Position numbers and translations under genes: made by a program. A stretch of 64,000 nucleotides of DNA, from contig VWZL01004378.1 in assembly GCA_013396915.1 (NCBI GenBank), positions 186,001-250,000 on the forward strand. Reading direction: 5' to 3'. The stretch comes from Stercorarius parasiticus (Eukaryota > Chordata > Aves > Charadriiformes > Stercorariidae). Positions 1 to 13,818 of this stretch are shown here, one piece after another (the stretch's first letter is position 1; every line of letters begins with the position of its first letter). The notes beneath the pieces were generated by a model, which was not told where the DNA came from, did no database searches, and worked only from the letters and a program-made list of their open reading frames with translations.

Positions 1-2213
1 TTGGCATCCTGTTCAGAGAATAGATGCAGGAATGTGGGCTCAAGAGATACTGCAGCTCAAGAGTTGCCATGGATATTAGGAAAACGTGCCAGAAAATCAT
101 TAAAGCTCAGTCCAGAAACACTGTGGATTCCCAGCCCTTCATCATACGGCACAGATGCTCCCTTTGGGCTGAGCAAGGCTGTCTGCTCTTACAGCAGATG
201 GATCCCTTGGAATACAGCAGGAAAGGCTGCGGTGTTGCCTGCAGCCTGAAGGCATGGGTTGATTAATCTCATCCACTTCTTGCATGCAGTGGAACAAACT
301 GCTTTGCAGAGTTAGTCACAGAGAAGAAAATTCCATTTCCAGGAGTTCTTGCACTCTGTGTGTACACAAAGAGGTAAGATCTGGTGTGGTTTCCCCTACC
401 AGTTCCTCCGAACTCTTATAAAGAGAAGTGTTCAGGAGGCATTACAGTTGGGATAGCTTGTGCCAAACAGCTGTCTTAAGGGGAAAAGTGTCCTCATTTT
501 CCTCTGACTTGACACCTCTCATGGAAATAGTCTCCTTTGCCCCTCAAGATGGTGCTAGACAAATGGTTAGTTCCACCAGCCTTTTGAGGCACATCCTTGG
601 ATGTGTCATGTTCTCTTGAGACACATCCTTAATGATGACATTTGGTACATTAATGCTTTTGAACTCCTCAACCCTCATCACAAAGGATGTGGTATTTAAG
701 TAGAAAAGTGCCAGAGAAAACTCTGTTAAGGAGCCTGAAATTTCATGAGATTCTGCTATTCCTGCCAGGGCTGAAATAGCTTGAAATTATTGACTTTTTG
801 GTAGCAAAGTTTCCCTAGACAGAGGTAAGGCTAAGGCAAGTGCAGAAGCACAGTGTTGTACACCCATTGTTATATTGTCATAAGTTTTATACACCATTTG
901 TGTTTGCGTATGTGAGACTAGGTAGTCCTGGGATTAAGAAGGCCATTTATGTGTTGAACCTGTCATTATTCATAAAAGAGCTATGAAGGTAGTTAGACCT
1001 GCTTTCCTTTAGGCTCAGATTCACAGGAATGTGTAGATAAATACATGCATTGCTCTCCCTGTCTACAACTGCTAGGGTACTTTAACCTGATTGCTGCATC
1101 TCGTGTCGATTTTGCGCTGATGAAGCTTTGACTGGGTTGTCCTATTTTTACTTGGCTGGCACCCTGCCCTCGCTATAGCAAATACTGACAGTGCTTGTCA
1201 AGGACAGCAGTGGGAACTTCAGTTCCCTTAAGTGACCTGGGGGAGGGGGAAAGGGAAAAAAAAAAAGATTCACATTAAATCCACCTTGGCAGATGGACGG
1301 GTGGTGCATCTGGCAGGACATCCTGGGAATTCCAGAGATCTGCAGTGAGGAACGCAAACCTCACCTCACGTATTTTCTTATGAATCCCGGCAGTGTTTCA
1401 TCTCTGTAGCATCAGCGGGCAGACACAAGCACACACTGGTATTGCTGTCCTTATTAAACCAAGATTCATCTGCATATTCCAATTCTCCTAGCAAATACAA
1501 ATGGAGAGAGCAGCATGTGGTATACATAATAATCACTGCGATGGGATTGGCGTTAACAGCTTACCTCATTAGGGGGAAGCATATACTGAGTTGATTCATG
1601 AGTTTGTGTCCCTGTACTACTTGAGTTACAGAGCACAAATAGCGTCCTTAGTCCCAGTCCTTTTATCCCTACCCATGTTTTATCTGTGAAAATTCTTGAT
1701 AACATTTTCTAAATAAATTAGCTTAAAGTGTTCTTTTTTCTTACTAAATAGAGCTGACCTTTTAAATCCTGGTTTATACCTACTTCCTTATTAGATTCCA
1801 TTAGATTTTACTATCAATTTTTACTTGTAAGAAATAATAATAATTTTTGACTTTTTCCTCCTTTTCTTTTAGTACTGAACTTAACATTGCTTCATGTGTT
1901 GTACTGTCAAAATGGGCCTTTGGGAAATTAATTACTATTGCAGGTGAAGGGTGTCAGGATAAATCCGATGAAAGCACAGTCTCTTTTTGCATTTCCCAAA
2001 TCTCCTATAAGATTTAATGTATGCCCTGCAGCAGAAGCCAAACCTTGTATGATTTTTTTCTCCCCGCGCCCCCTCCCCCCCCGAAGTTGGCCCTGCAAAT
2101 GAGAAAATGTCCTGGCTAATTATGCCCAGTGAGTTTTAATTTTATTTATTACAGTCCCAGGCTGGGATTGAAAAAGCAAACACTTAATATTGCATTCAAC
2201 CCTACGTAAATAC

Positions 2214-2229
2214 CTGCAATGCATTGCAG
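2214..2229. repeat. 16-bp perfect palindrome
   Basis: CTGCAATGCATTGCAG is its own reverse complement. Its 14-bp core recurs at 35795-35808. Confidence 0.9.
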
Positions 2230-5200
2230 ACAGAATTAAAACAAAACACAAAAAACCCCAACAACCAAACCAGACAATTTGGCATCCATTCTTTTTGTTC
2301 TCTCTAGTATTGCTATTTTCAGTATATAATATCTTTTCTGCAGAAATGACAATTATTTTATATTCCAGATTATTTTCTTGTTGTGAAGAGTCCTCTGAAG
2401 TTTTCCATTCTTGGTTTTATAGCAACGAGCTGGACATTTTTAGATCACGCTTCTTGAATTTGGGTGCTGATCAAAACTGGTGCCAGTTGAAGACATGAGA
2501 AGGCATGTCATCTATTCTCTTTTAAAACATTTCTCATTTTGGGTAAATCCCAAACTAGATTTGAATATTGCCTGCCTATATCTCCCATCGTAAGCCAAAA
2601 CAAAGCATTTACGCTGCACACCCTCAGATACTAGAACACCTGGATCTTTTTCTAAAATTGCTCCATTAAATGCTACATACGGGAGGGGCTGTCCTGGCTG
2701 GTTGTGAGGATCTGATAATCCAGGTTATAGTTCCTTTGATCTTTTGAGTCATCTTAAAAAGATCACTTCAATCCTGTGAGTGACTGTTTTCCCCCTCGCC
2801 TTTTTTGTCTCTTGCCTGTTTCAAACGTAGGCTCCAGGGGACGTGTTTACAAATAGCACAGGGCACACTGAAGCTTCGTGTCTCCTTTCAGTTTCTATGT
2901 TAATTAAGAAAATTGTGGACAGGTTTTCAAAAAGTTATTCTTTCTTATGCATGCATTGGTACTTTGTAAAACACTGACAATTTGTTTTGTGCTTGTGCAG
3001 CAAAACCCACAATATTGTTAGAAATGCCTTTCTTTTTCATCAAGTTGTCCTTACAGAATTTATCTTTTTCCCCTTTCTCTGTACTAAAAACAAAGCAAAA
3101 CATGGGAAATAATGATGTGGAAATGGAAGGGGGAAAATATCTTAAATCCAAACTATGTTACATGGTGGGGAAAGAAAAGGTGAAAAAAGTATTTTAATGA
3201 CTTAATCCCATGTAAAGATACAGTGGTGGAATATATACAGTGGAAAAAATAGTATTAGAAATAGAGGAATACACGATGTTCTGTGACAGTTGAAGAACCC
3301 CTTGGGTACTTCCCAAAATTGTGCACCTACATCACAAATTAGACATGCTAATTAAAGTAATTAAGCCATTGCAGGTAGCTCATTTTGGAGTGTGAGTTTG
3401 GGAAAAACCCCTCAAAACCACCCAAGTTTTAGGGTGGAAGGGCAGGATGCAGAAAAACTAACCAAGTTTTAAAAAAATCAAACCCACAAACACCCAAAAC
3501 CTGGGTGTCAGAATTAAAATCCCTGCAGTTCTGAAGACCATCCCCCCATTTTCTCATAGCTATTCTAATGTTTGAACTTAGCTAGATAATGCAGGTAATG
3601 ACAGAGCTTCTCTCTCTGATAGCTTAAGGGCTGACTGACAATGAAGTCTAATAAAACCAGGTAGAAGAATTCCCTGCACTTGGACTGATATACGAGCTTT
3701 GCACCGTCGGATGAACTCGGTCTGTGGTAACTATAAAACAAGAATATGTTTGTACAAAGCAAAATCTCTGTAAAAATAGGCAGTCACGGTGGAAGATGCT
3801 GCCTCTGAAGAGGGGGGAGTTTTCTGTCCTTTGTGTTTCTTTAACGTGAATGCAAGGGAATGCTCAGATTATTTGGACAATGCCATGAGTTGGTTTTGCC
3901 TGCCCTGCCTTAATTTTAAGGCTTTCTATTTTCCCTGACTTTGTTTCATACATGCAAGACCAGCCACAGAAAGCAGTGCTCCAGGCCCATGAAGGGTTCA
4001 CTGGTCTGTAGAAATACTGTGTTTCACAGCAAAATAAAGACAGGTTCTTCAGACTAATCTGCTACATTCACATCACCACATCTGAATTGGGAGACAGATC
4101 GTGTTTTAATTTTGTCTTGTTCTTTTCCAGGTAAGTTTGTTTATTCGTTGGGTTTTTTTTTTCACGTGAAGAATGAAAATGGTGCTTAATTCAAATCTTA
4201 TTTACCTGATGTCACTGCAGAATAGCTAAGAGCAGTACTGATCTGGTCCTTTAAAACATGTCTAGTAAAAGCTGTAAGGAGTAACTACGGAACTGGTTTG
4301 GGATGAGTGAACCGCTTCCTATATCTGCAAAGACGATGGAATTGGAGATAGTTAGCTTCTGTCTTTGATACAGAGTGGAGGGACATCCCACTAGTGCTAT
4401 TTGCCCTGAATGAGACCCCTGTGGAGAAAGAAGGCAGTCTGAAGGTTGGTAGGGGTCTACTTAAGTGGTTTTTGGAATCCAGCTTGAGCGTGGAATTGAG
4501 TTTCTGGGGGGACTTGAATAGAGTTCACTCCCACTACTATTCCTTTAGAGTCAAAATTCATGGGATGCGCAACCCCATGGTAAATTAAAGCCAACTGCGG
4601 GGATGCATGTAGGATATAATATCCTGCCCTTGTTTGTTTGTTTGATTTTTGCAGATGGCTTTTCTGCTTTTGCTTTGTAAAATGATGAATCCTAAATGGA
4701 ACAGCTGTCTGTACAGGATGGTTTGTTTCCCTTTTTTAATTTTCAAATTTATTTGTATAAAATCCTTTCTGCTGATGCCAAGCCAAACTGTCAGCACGTT
4801 TACCTCTATTAAAAATGTAGGTCTTCTAACAACAAAGCAATCAAACCTTAAAAAAATGCCTTTTATCTAGGTCATAGGTAACAGGCTCTTTCTTCACTTG
4901 TACCAATCCCAGCACAAACCTGCTCCCACGGTTCTATCCCAGCCACATGCCTGAGGGCAGCTGGTGTCAATGTTCAGATTTTCTACATGTTGGTCTCACA
5001 GTGGTATGGAAGTGCAGCGTCTTGAGAGCCAAGGTGGCCAAAAATGGAAATAACAGTACATTTTAAAAGTTTAGTTATCAAGTTTTGCAAACTGCAGAAA
5101 GAAGAAAAACCTACCTTTGTGGTAAATTATTAAAATAACCAAATTATTTTTTTTTCTCTTTTTTATCTATTCAGCGTCATAGAGTAAATGACTTCCAGAA

Positions 5201-7612
5201 TGGAAAATAAAAATTGTCTTTGTTCACTTTACTCTTGTTCTTTTTGTATTCCATGGTTTCTCATACCATGATAAACCAAGGGAAGAAAATGTAGGTGGCT
5301 TAAGCAAGAATAAGTTTGGCACAACACTTTTTTTAAAAGTTGTTGATTAGTTTTCTGAAGTTGCAAGAAGAGAGAGAAGTTGGGAGGTGTGATCATGAGG
5401 CGGGAATGTGTGCTGAGGAAACCCAGAAATCTGGAGAGTGTTAAGGCTTCTGTAGCCTGTATTAGTAAACAGTACCTGAAATGAAGAAAAAATAAAGACA
5501 ACGTGATTCAAGTGGGGAGTCTTAATATTGTTTTTACTCACTTTGTCTCCCTTCCTCTCTCTGGTTCTGATAGTTCTCTTTTCTCCCTTTAGTTAAGGAG
5601 ACCTAGCCCACTATTTTGCCACAAATGGACATCCAGAGGAAAATAAGAATGGAATGTGCTCACATAGTACTTTTTTTTTGTAATGATCCCTGGTATTCAT
5701 TTGTTTTCATCTTGGTGTAAACCCTTGAAGCGGTTACGCTCTGCGTAGTAGCATTGGTAGGTTTCTCTTCCAAACGCTTCTCTGGTCTCCCCTTGAACCC
5801 ATCTTTTGTATCCAAAATATCCTTTGGCAAGGAATTTCAGATTTATGGCTCAGTAGAGCAGAGTGAAAATCCATGGTCTTGCAGTTGCCCTCAGACTATT
5901 GAGTTTAGTGGAAAGACACCGTTTTACTGAAGCAAAGCACAGGCTGCTACAGTAACACCATGAGTTTTCATCATACATTCATGCCTACTATACGAAGTCA
6001 TACATGTTAATGCTGTACTTTGTTAATTATACATTAAATAGCTGCAGCCCTTATATAGGAAAGCAGGCTGAAATAAAAATAATTTGAGATAATATTTAGG
6101 CAAAGGCTTTCTTGATAGAAAAACTTTTAACTTTCATGTGTTTTCTTGTTATTACGTTGTTGAGTTTTAGGGACTTAGTCGTTGTCTCAAAATGATGCAT
6201 ATTGTCAGTGTTAATATTGAGAGCGTGTGCTCCTTTTTTCTTTCTCTGATAGTTTTCTTTTTTCCCCTCTCTATTTAGGAAAAATAGAGAGTGGTGCAGG
6301 CAGGATGTGTTGTGCTGACTATAACAAAATCTGAGAGGTGCTTATTGAAAGTACCGGATTTATTTCCAGTCAAGTGTAACATCAAACGTGTAGAACTCCT
6401 TCAGCCTTCCCACTCAAGTAATTTTGTCATTGTTATTTCTTCATCATTCCTATCAAAGGGCCAAATTTTGTCCTCTAATGTCTATGCAGTTTGTCATTTG
6501 CATTCAAAGGAAGCACACATACAGTTTTGGAGGTGAATGTTTCATCTGAGGGCAGTCAATGCTTTTGTGCAGGCTGTGCACATTGCTCACTTAGATGGCT
6601 AAGGTGTGTGTTTTCCAGCTTGGTCAAAGGAGGGAAAAATTTATTTGCTTCATTTATTTTTTTATAAGATTCATTCACCATGATATATTCTATGAATTAA
6701 TCTGGAATCTGGAAGATCAGAGTCCCTCGTCTGTCACAAACTGTCTTAGGCAAATCATTAAATTTCAAGGTGTCCTAATTATGATATTCACAAAAATTGA
6801 GTTGATCTGTTTGTTTGTTTCAATTGCAAATAGGTCAGGGGCTGGCTGCTGCAAATTTTTGTCTATGCAACCTTCCGTGATACCACTCTGTTTTTTGCTA
6901 AAATAGCTTGATTCTACTAGAATGCAAATATTAATTTATATTTTAAATTATATGTATTTAAATCCTTCAACATGAGTATCTAGGACAATTAGCAAGTGGA
7001 ACAACCTGTGATTTATCCATGCCTTGATTAATTTTAATCATAACTGTTTCTTAATTTTGAGTTCTCTGACAATTAGAATAAATTTTGCTTCTAATGAAGA
7101 CACAACTGCTCAGCTAGAATGGGATTATGGTAATTATTAGAGTTGCAAAGAAATTTGTTTCATAAGCTCTTAGAAGGGTTAGTTATCTCACCAAAAACAA
7201 GATCAATGCGGTTGGTGCTAATTAAAGCAAATAGACTAAGGAATAAAAAAGGTTTAATTCTGAATTTATGAATATCATTAAAAGCTTACATGGATAGTTT
7301 GACTTACGTTTTGTGCGTTGTTGGGGGAAGAAAAAGTGTCTGCGTTTGTAAGACAAGTAGAAATGAGAAGTGACCTTCAACTTTGTAAAGCCTTTAAAGG
7401 AAACTCGTTTAAGGGAATAAATTTGGCTAAGCCTCTGCTATGGGCCTTTGGCGAACCACAAATGACTAGTAATGAGCTCTACTGCATTGGGTTAATTAAT
7501 AAAAGGTAGCTTAAAATAGGCAAAAAGTGTATTTGTCCATTACACTGATGATGTAAACTATGATAATAACACAGTACTGTTCTTTTTACCTCTCCAAAGA
7601 GCTTTATTAACA

Positions 7613-8314
7613 TCAGACGTTTCTTGTCTCCAGCACGCCTGTAATATGCATATAACTACTGCTGTTGTACAAGGGACATAAATGAATGTTCATCACCAAA
7701 TGGGAGGTAGAAGTAAAGGCAATAATGCCGAGGGCAAGGGCAGGCACGACCAGAGCACAAATATGAGCAAATCTGCTTTTACAGGCAAAATTCATATGTA
7801 TCACCATAGAGCTGTTGAACCACTGGACTTCTCCGGCAGCCTCTGGGACCAAGCTTTTGGGGAGTTGCTGGTTGGAGGGAGCTGGCACGGTCCCGCAGAG
7901 CGTAGCTGGGTGCAGATCATGCACCAGCGTTCTCATTTGTTCCATCCCATAGGCTGCTCTTGCTTTCTTCAGCATCAACCCAAACCCTCTATATCCCTCT
8001 TCACCATTGCCAAAAATAGATGTAATGGCAGAGGGCGGGCTGGGCTGTCGCTGTACCAGCAGGGTCTTAGCCTCTGTTAGATGATTTCCTAGCATACCAT
8101 TAAAAGCCAGAATCTCATCCCTTCTCAGACTTCCTGCCTTGTAAGGGTGGGACAAACCCAACAATTTTGGCCTTCTCTTTTTGTTTCTTGTTTTAGAAAC
8201 AAGGTGCTTCCCACAGCACTGAAAAAAGCTCCCTGGTGAGCTGGAAAACCAGGCATGCGTTTCCCGTTCTCTTTCCTCATTTTGTATTGGAGCCCAATGA
8301 TTAATAGAAGCCAT
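7613..8314 (-). other. Unassigned 233-codon antisense open frame
   Basis: Open from ATG at 8314 down to TGA at 7613-7615, with a canonical AATAAA on the same strand at 7603-7608, five bases past the stop. The predicted product is mixed. It has a basic N-terminal third and a run GSLRRDEILAFNGMLGNHL that loosely recalls the carboxylate-binding-loop-distal part of PDZ domains (DEIL.xNG, then EAKTLL), though the usual GD is RD and the NG-to-EA spacing is two residues short. Near the C-terminus is a hydrophobic stretch, ALVVPALALGIIAF. I do not recognise a protein. It may be chance, a decayed retrocopy, or a terminal exon of an antisense transcript. I make no functional call. Confidence 0.25.
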
Positions 8315-8589
8315 AACAGAGATTTTTATAAGACTAATATATCTTATAATTGGTTTAACAGATGTTACAGATAGTTATAAATAACATACTTTCTTCTTGA
8401 ATTCCTTATGTCTCTAATATTTGAATAATAAATTATGGCTATAAGAACTGAGTAAGCATTAATAAAAATAATTAATCTTTCCTATTAATTTTTATATGAT
8501 CTTTATAATTTTATGTACAATGGTATAAATAGTGATCAAGCAAACCTGAGTTCTAGAACAAATTTCAGACTCACGCTTGTACAGACAAG

Positions 8590-8620
8590 TCTGTCTGTCT
8601 GTATGCATGTACTTGCATAC
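8590..8620. repeat. CTGT microsatellite with adjacent hairpin
   Basis: Three CTGT units at about 8591-8602 overlap a perfect inverted repeat: GTATGCA at 8601-8607 and TGCATAC at 8614-8620 around a six-base loop. Confidence 0.85.
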
Positions 8621-9916
8621 AGCACGTTGAGTGTGAGAGGTTAGTCTGAGAGGCCTCTATGCACATAGGCAGGTTTCTTTGGGTTGTCAGTGTTTGGGAT
8701 CTCTAAACAGCCTTGGACTCAAATAATTTGATGAACGCTTGGCTGGTGGGGCTCAGGAGGTTGGTGAAGACAATGGCCGTTGTGACGTACAGGTTTTCTG
8801 CTTGTACACATGAAATGTGTTTTTGTTGTAAGGATTCTAGAAGAAAAAGGCTGGCAGCCACAGTTAAAGGCAATGTGCACACTTAAATGCAGAAACATTT
8901 CTGAAGGATAAGATGAACTACAATAAGATCATTTCTTTAGCTAGTACAAATCTAGGAAGCAACAGTGACTTCACCACTAACACCACTGAAAGATCTGGGC
9001 CATAAAAAGGGTTCTGAAGCTCGATTTACAGCAAAGCAAATCCTAATGGAGTGCTGGTGTCCAGGAGATACATTGATTGCCTGTTTTCTATCCACCCACC
9101 CTTCACAATTGAATCAGTGGTTTAAACAAGTTACTCCTTTTTCAAAAGTCAAACAGACAGTGTAAAAGATATTATCTAATATACAGTAAGCGGGGGGCAG
9201 GGGGAGGAAGAAAAGGCAAGCAATGGAAAAAGCTCTGTATCCATTTAGGCTGGTGTAACTCCATTGCACTGCCCGCGTTTACACCCATGTAGTTCAGATC
9301 AGCATTCGCTTCTTGTCCTGGAGACTGAATTTATCTCCCACAGCTTTTGTTTCTGTTCACTTCCCAAGCTTCATGCTGTTGTGCCTCTTTTTTCTTTTAA
9401 CAATTTGCTTCACAATAACACTTTAGGGGCATACCAGCTAAAATGAGAGAAAGAAGAGAGAGTACAAAACTCATAATTGAAGCATATTTTCCCCCTCACT
9501 TCTGAGATTTTCATGCTGTTTGTATTACCACAAATGTAACTCAGACTAATTTTGATAACAAGGATGCCTGTTTAATCAGAGCACAGGGGATTCTCCTCTG
9601 AAACAATATTTCAGTTGCATTTTCGCCTGTTACTCATCCTTCTCTGTGCTTGGAAAGTGTGTGACACTTTAATTGCTAACAAGAGGAGGACAAGTGGGAT
9701 GTTTTTATTGAGTGGTCCTTACCTACTTGCTGGATACATTAAATGTTGTTGTCTTCAGTGCTTGTATTTGAAGTGAATCACAGATCAGAGGAATAAGTAA
9801 TTATTTTGGGTACTATACAGTGATTCAGCCCAAGGAAACTCTTGCCTGAATGAGGAAGTGAGACAGTTTTGTAATTATTTTTTCTAGCACACTTTTTTTA
9901 CAGAAACGTTTAATAA

Positions 9917-10063
<147 letters not shown>

Positions 10064-12714
10064 TAAATCCACATGTACAGTATTTTCTATTACAGCCGGT
10101 GTGTCAAGGTGCACATAAACCAGAGAGGAGCTTTGTGAGAGGTCATAGCATGTTGTAGGATCTAGCATGTTCTGACTTGGTTTGAACCAGTCAAGAACTG
10201 GACTGGGAATGCCGCAGGAATTGATTTGCAAGTATGCATGTTTCTTGGCAAATATTTTGGAGAAAACAAAACCGGATTATTTTTACTAATTTTCCACATT
10301 TTTTTTCTCACATTCTACATTGATTCGGAGAATCTTATATTCATTTATGTTACATACACATCATAGACACATTGGTCATAAGACATTTAGTTTAATTTAG
10401 CTGGGCTGAGCTGGGTGATTTTAATCTGTGTTTGGGGCTGTACGTCAATTTTGGCACCACGGGCTTCTTTGTTTTCAGATTATACAAAAGTTCATGTTGC
10501 AAGAATCTAGTTTTCAAGATTTTATAATTTTGGAATTTTGTCGAGCTGTTATTGGGGCTGCTGCTATTAGCAAGGATACAGTTTCTGAAACACTAGCAGT
10601 AGAAGAAGTATTCAGCTACTGAAATTTACAGCAAAAGGAATATTAAGGTGGTTTAAACATGGGTTTTTTTTTTAAAAAAAAAGTATCAAATGCTAGAGGC
10701 ACAGCATGCTTGGAATTCTAATGAAAATAGAGAGAGAAAGGGGAGACCAAAATAAAGTCTGTTCGTATAGCTGATTAAAAGGGTAAACAGTTAGAAAATG
10801 AAGGTAAAATTCCTGTTCTATCTCTGGAAATAAAGAGAAAAAAAGGAGTGAGTAAGAATAACAATTCCAGGAATACAACTATAACCACTCCAGGTGTTTG
10901 ATGAGCACTCGGACCGCAGATAGGATGAGATTGGTGAAAGATGCATTTTTTTTCCCTGTTCAGCTAAAAAGCAGAAGAGAAGAAAAGGTACTTAGTGGTT
11001 TGAAGCTGAGAATGTTGGCAACTGTACTGTAATTCTGGAGACTTTAATGGTTTGCTAATTAACGATGAAATCATTTGTGGTGTGGGGTCTGCAGCTGATG
11101 GGAGAGGCTGTTGAGAGGTCTATTCATAGATTCATCACCTGAGCTCTACATTGTAAGCATAAAGGAAGCTAAGGGTTTGATGCAGAAATCATGCCAAGCC
11201 AGGTGAAGGCTGGGAAGCAAAATGCTGAGTTCATAATTTTGAAAAGTGGGTTTAGTTTTTGTCCAAGGTCTTTGTCATTCCAAAAGGCATCACCTCTCTT
11301 CAAAACCTCCAAACCCAACTCAGAGTACATGCAGTCATTGAGACCGTAGCAGAGTACTTACACCAGCTGATGGTTGGTGCAAAACTAGATGGCCAAATCA
11401 GTTGATGAGGCGTGAGAGGTTCCCTGGGGGGAAGGAAGAGGCCGGTCAGTCGCTATTGGCCGTCAAAGGCAATTAGGGACATTAACCTCTAGGCTACATC
11501 TGCGCTGTCATACTACCTCGAGGCCTGAGGCTCACTATTTCTATGCCAGCTCAGTGTTGCTTGTGTCTAAAGGAGACCATTTCATTACCGCAGAGGCCTG
11601 GTTTATGACTAGTTTTCCCCACAGACATTTCCAAGGAGCTAGTGAAGCCTCCTGCTTGTGTGAACTCCCATCTGCGTTCTCAAAGGCACATACGTAGCTG
11701 CAGTTATTTAAGGTTCACTGATGTAAAAACTACTCTGAAAAGTTTCTTAGGAAGATCTTGTGTTAAGACTTTCCAGCAGATCAAGCTGTGCGCACATGTG
11801 ATGTATAGCTATTCAGCCGCTCATCTTATTTACAACCGTATTATCAACAGCTAATTTGATTCCAGTTAGATTGTAGAGCCAGCTGCCCTGTAAGCCAAGC
11901 AACGCTGATAAACAGCAACGTTAGTCTGGAGAAATGCATTCATGTGCTTGAAATGTGCGATGAAACCATTTCAAAGCCGGTGGGCAAATGCAGACTGTTG
12001 ATAAGAAACGAGCAAAACAAGAGACGTTATCGCTTTCAGCCGATAGTAGTAGATGTCCAGGAGTACCTTGTAGCCGGTGAATGAAAGCCACAGATCTGAT
12101 CACGGCATAATTCCAGCATATCCCCAATGTACAGGCAGCTCTTCCAATCGTGTAATGCAGTGTAGTTCTATCAAAGTAATACATCTAATTTCTTAAGGTT
12201 TGAAACATTATCTCAACAGATTTTGATTTTTACTAGAACACTGAGGCTGACAGGCCTGAAATTGAACTTGTACCACTTTGGAGAGGCTATTTCTTTTATT
12301 AAACTGCCCTTCAGACCCAAGTCCATGCAGCAGCAGTGGAAAGATTTAACTAGTAATCTGCTGCAAGTCAAACATAGTGTGAATAGTTTGTCAGCTGGAT
12401 TTCTTTTCTGTCTGAGCTGCATCAGTGTGGTTTTTGCCTGTTTTGATGTGGTGTTTGTAAGAAGTGGGTACCACTGGTTGAGCAACGTAAAAAGACCCAT
12501 TCCTTGCCATGTTTTCAGGAAGAACTGCATCACACGCATCTGCAAACCAGAATTAATTGATTTATATTTTACCAGCTTGGACTGGGACACCTTACTGTTT
12601 TAAGAACTGAGATCTGAAGATGCATTGTCCCTAACTTACTGTCATCATCTGTAAAGTGTTGAAATGCATTTCGTGGTTGATACATAAGCAATATTACTGA
12701 TTTATTCCAAATAT

Positions 12715-13215
12715 TAGTGAACAGCACTGGGTTTGTGAAGAACAGGTAATAATACAGACTATCCCTGCTCCAAAGAGTTTGCAGATAAGTTTCTCAGGGG
12801 AAAAAACACACTGGCACAGGGGATGGAGTGCCAGAAAGTCTTCATCAGCAACATAGGTGGCAGCGTCTATCAGGTACATAGTTATTGCTAGGCTTTCTTG
12901 TAGGCAAAAAGTCATAAGGTAGAGATTAGAGAGAGGAAGAAATTGAATGCTTGCAGGCATGAATGAGTGACATAGGAGAAAGCAATAATGTGCTTGTTTG
13001 AAAAATATAAGGCTATGGCCGGAGGAGGTTGACATTTTTGACAGGGCAAATGCCAGAGTCATGACAGGTAGAGAAGTTGGAAATATGCCGTGAAAAGCAA
13101 AGATAAATAGTTTGCATTTGATGCAATGGAGAGGAGGTAGAAAGTGGCAGGGCCGAACAGTCAGTTGATAGAAGACACAGCTGGGACAATGTTTGCATGA
13201 CCGTGTCGGATAAGT
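12715..13215. mobile_element. Degenerate ancient amniote interspersed repeat
   Basis: Phrases such as CCCTGCTCCAAAGAGTTTGC (about 12764-12783), GAGAAAGCAATAATGTGCTT with GTTTGAAAAATATAAGG (about 12976-13012), and GTTTGCATTTGATGCAATGG with AGAGGAGG (about 13111-13138) recall an old repeat family common in turtles and crocodilians. I do not recall its name reliably. No flanking repeats or coding capacity are visible. The two antisense open frames that overlap it (12694-13062 and 13013-13306) are best explained by it. Confidence 0.45.
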
Positions 13216-13810
13216 GGGACAAGATTGTGTCCGTCATGACTGAAAATAGGTATAGTTGAAATTCAAGACGTGTGGATGAAGCAAAAGTGCACATCTCAAG
13301 GTGCATATAAAGAACTAGCTGGGTCTAGACATGGCCTCAATGTAATCTTCCTAGAGGCAATCAATGTTCTGCAAACCTCAGGTGTCCTCCTGCTCACTCA
13401 AAATCCCTTCTGATCCTGAAAGCTCCAAAACCATCACAGGAGGTGTAGCAATCTATCTGATCCAGATGAGAGTCCACCACTGAAAGGGTGTAGGGTCATG
13501 TCCCATTAAATAGCTATTCTGTGGCAGTTTCACCCTGAAGTCTGATCTTATCATGCTTCTGTTCTCCTTCTCTTCTCTGAATTTAGCTGTAAATACAGGT
13601 AAAGTAGAAAATAGTGCTCAAGCCCATTGGTGTAACATATGGGAAGAGTCAGAATGTTTTCTACACATGTTGTTTATTTCTTGCGTAGCTTTTTGCCTGA
13701 TGCGTAAGTCCATTTCTCTGTTTAGTAACTGCTAATACTTCACAAGCTACCACGTGTGGAATTCGTGTCTTTTTTTGTTTTCTTTTTTTTTTTTTGGTCG
13801 TCTCCCCCCC

Positions 13811-13818
13811 NNNNNNNN
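13811..13818. other. Assembly break (8 N) in a T-rich/C-rich tract
   Basis: Eight N sit between two C runs, following a long T-rich stretch at about 13770-13796. The true sequence is probably a longer homopolymer-like C tract that was not resolved. Confidence 0.95.

Noticed and set aside
1..619. Short open frames of 60-82 codons at the left edge
   Set aside because: No splice context, domain or family motif; overlapping frames are open equally, as expected by chance.
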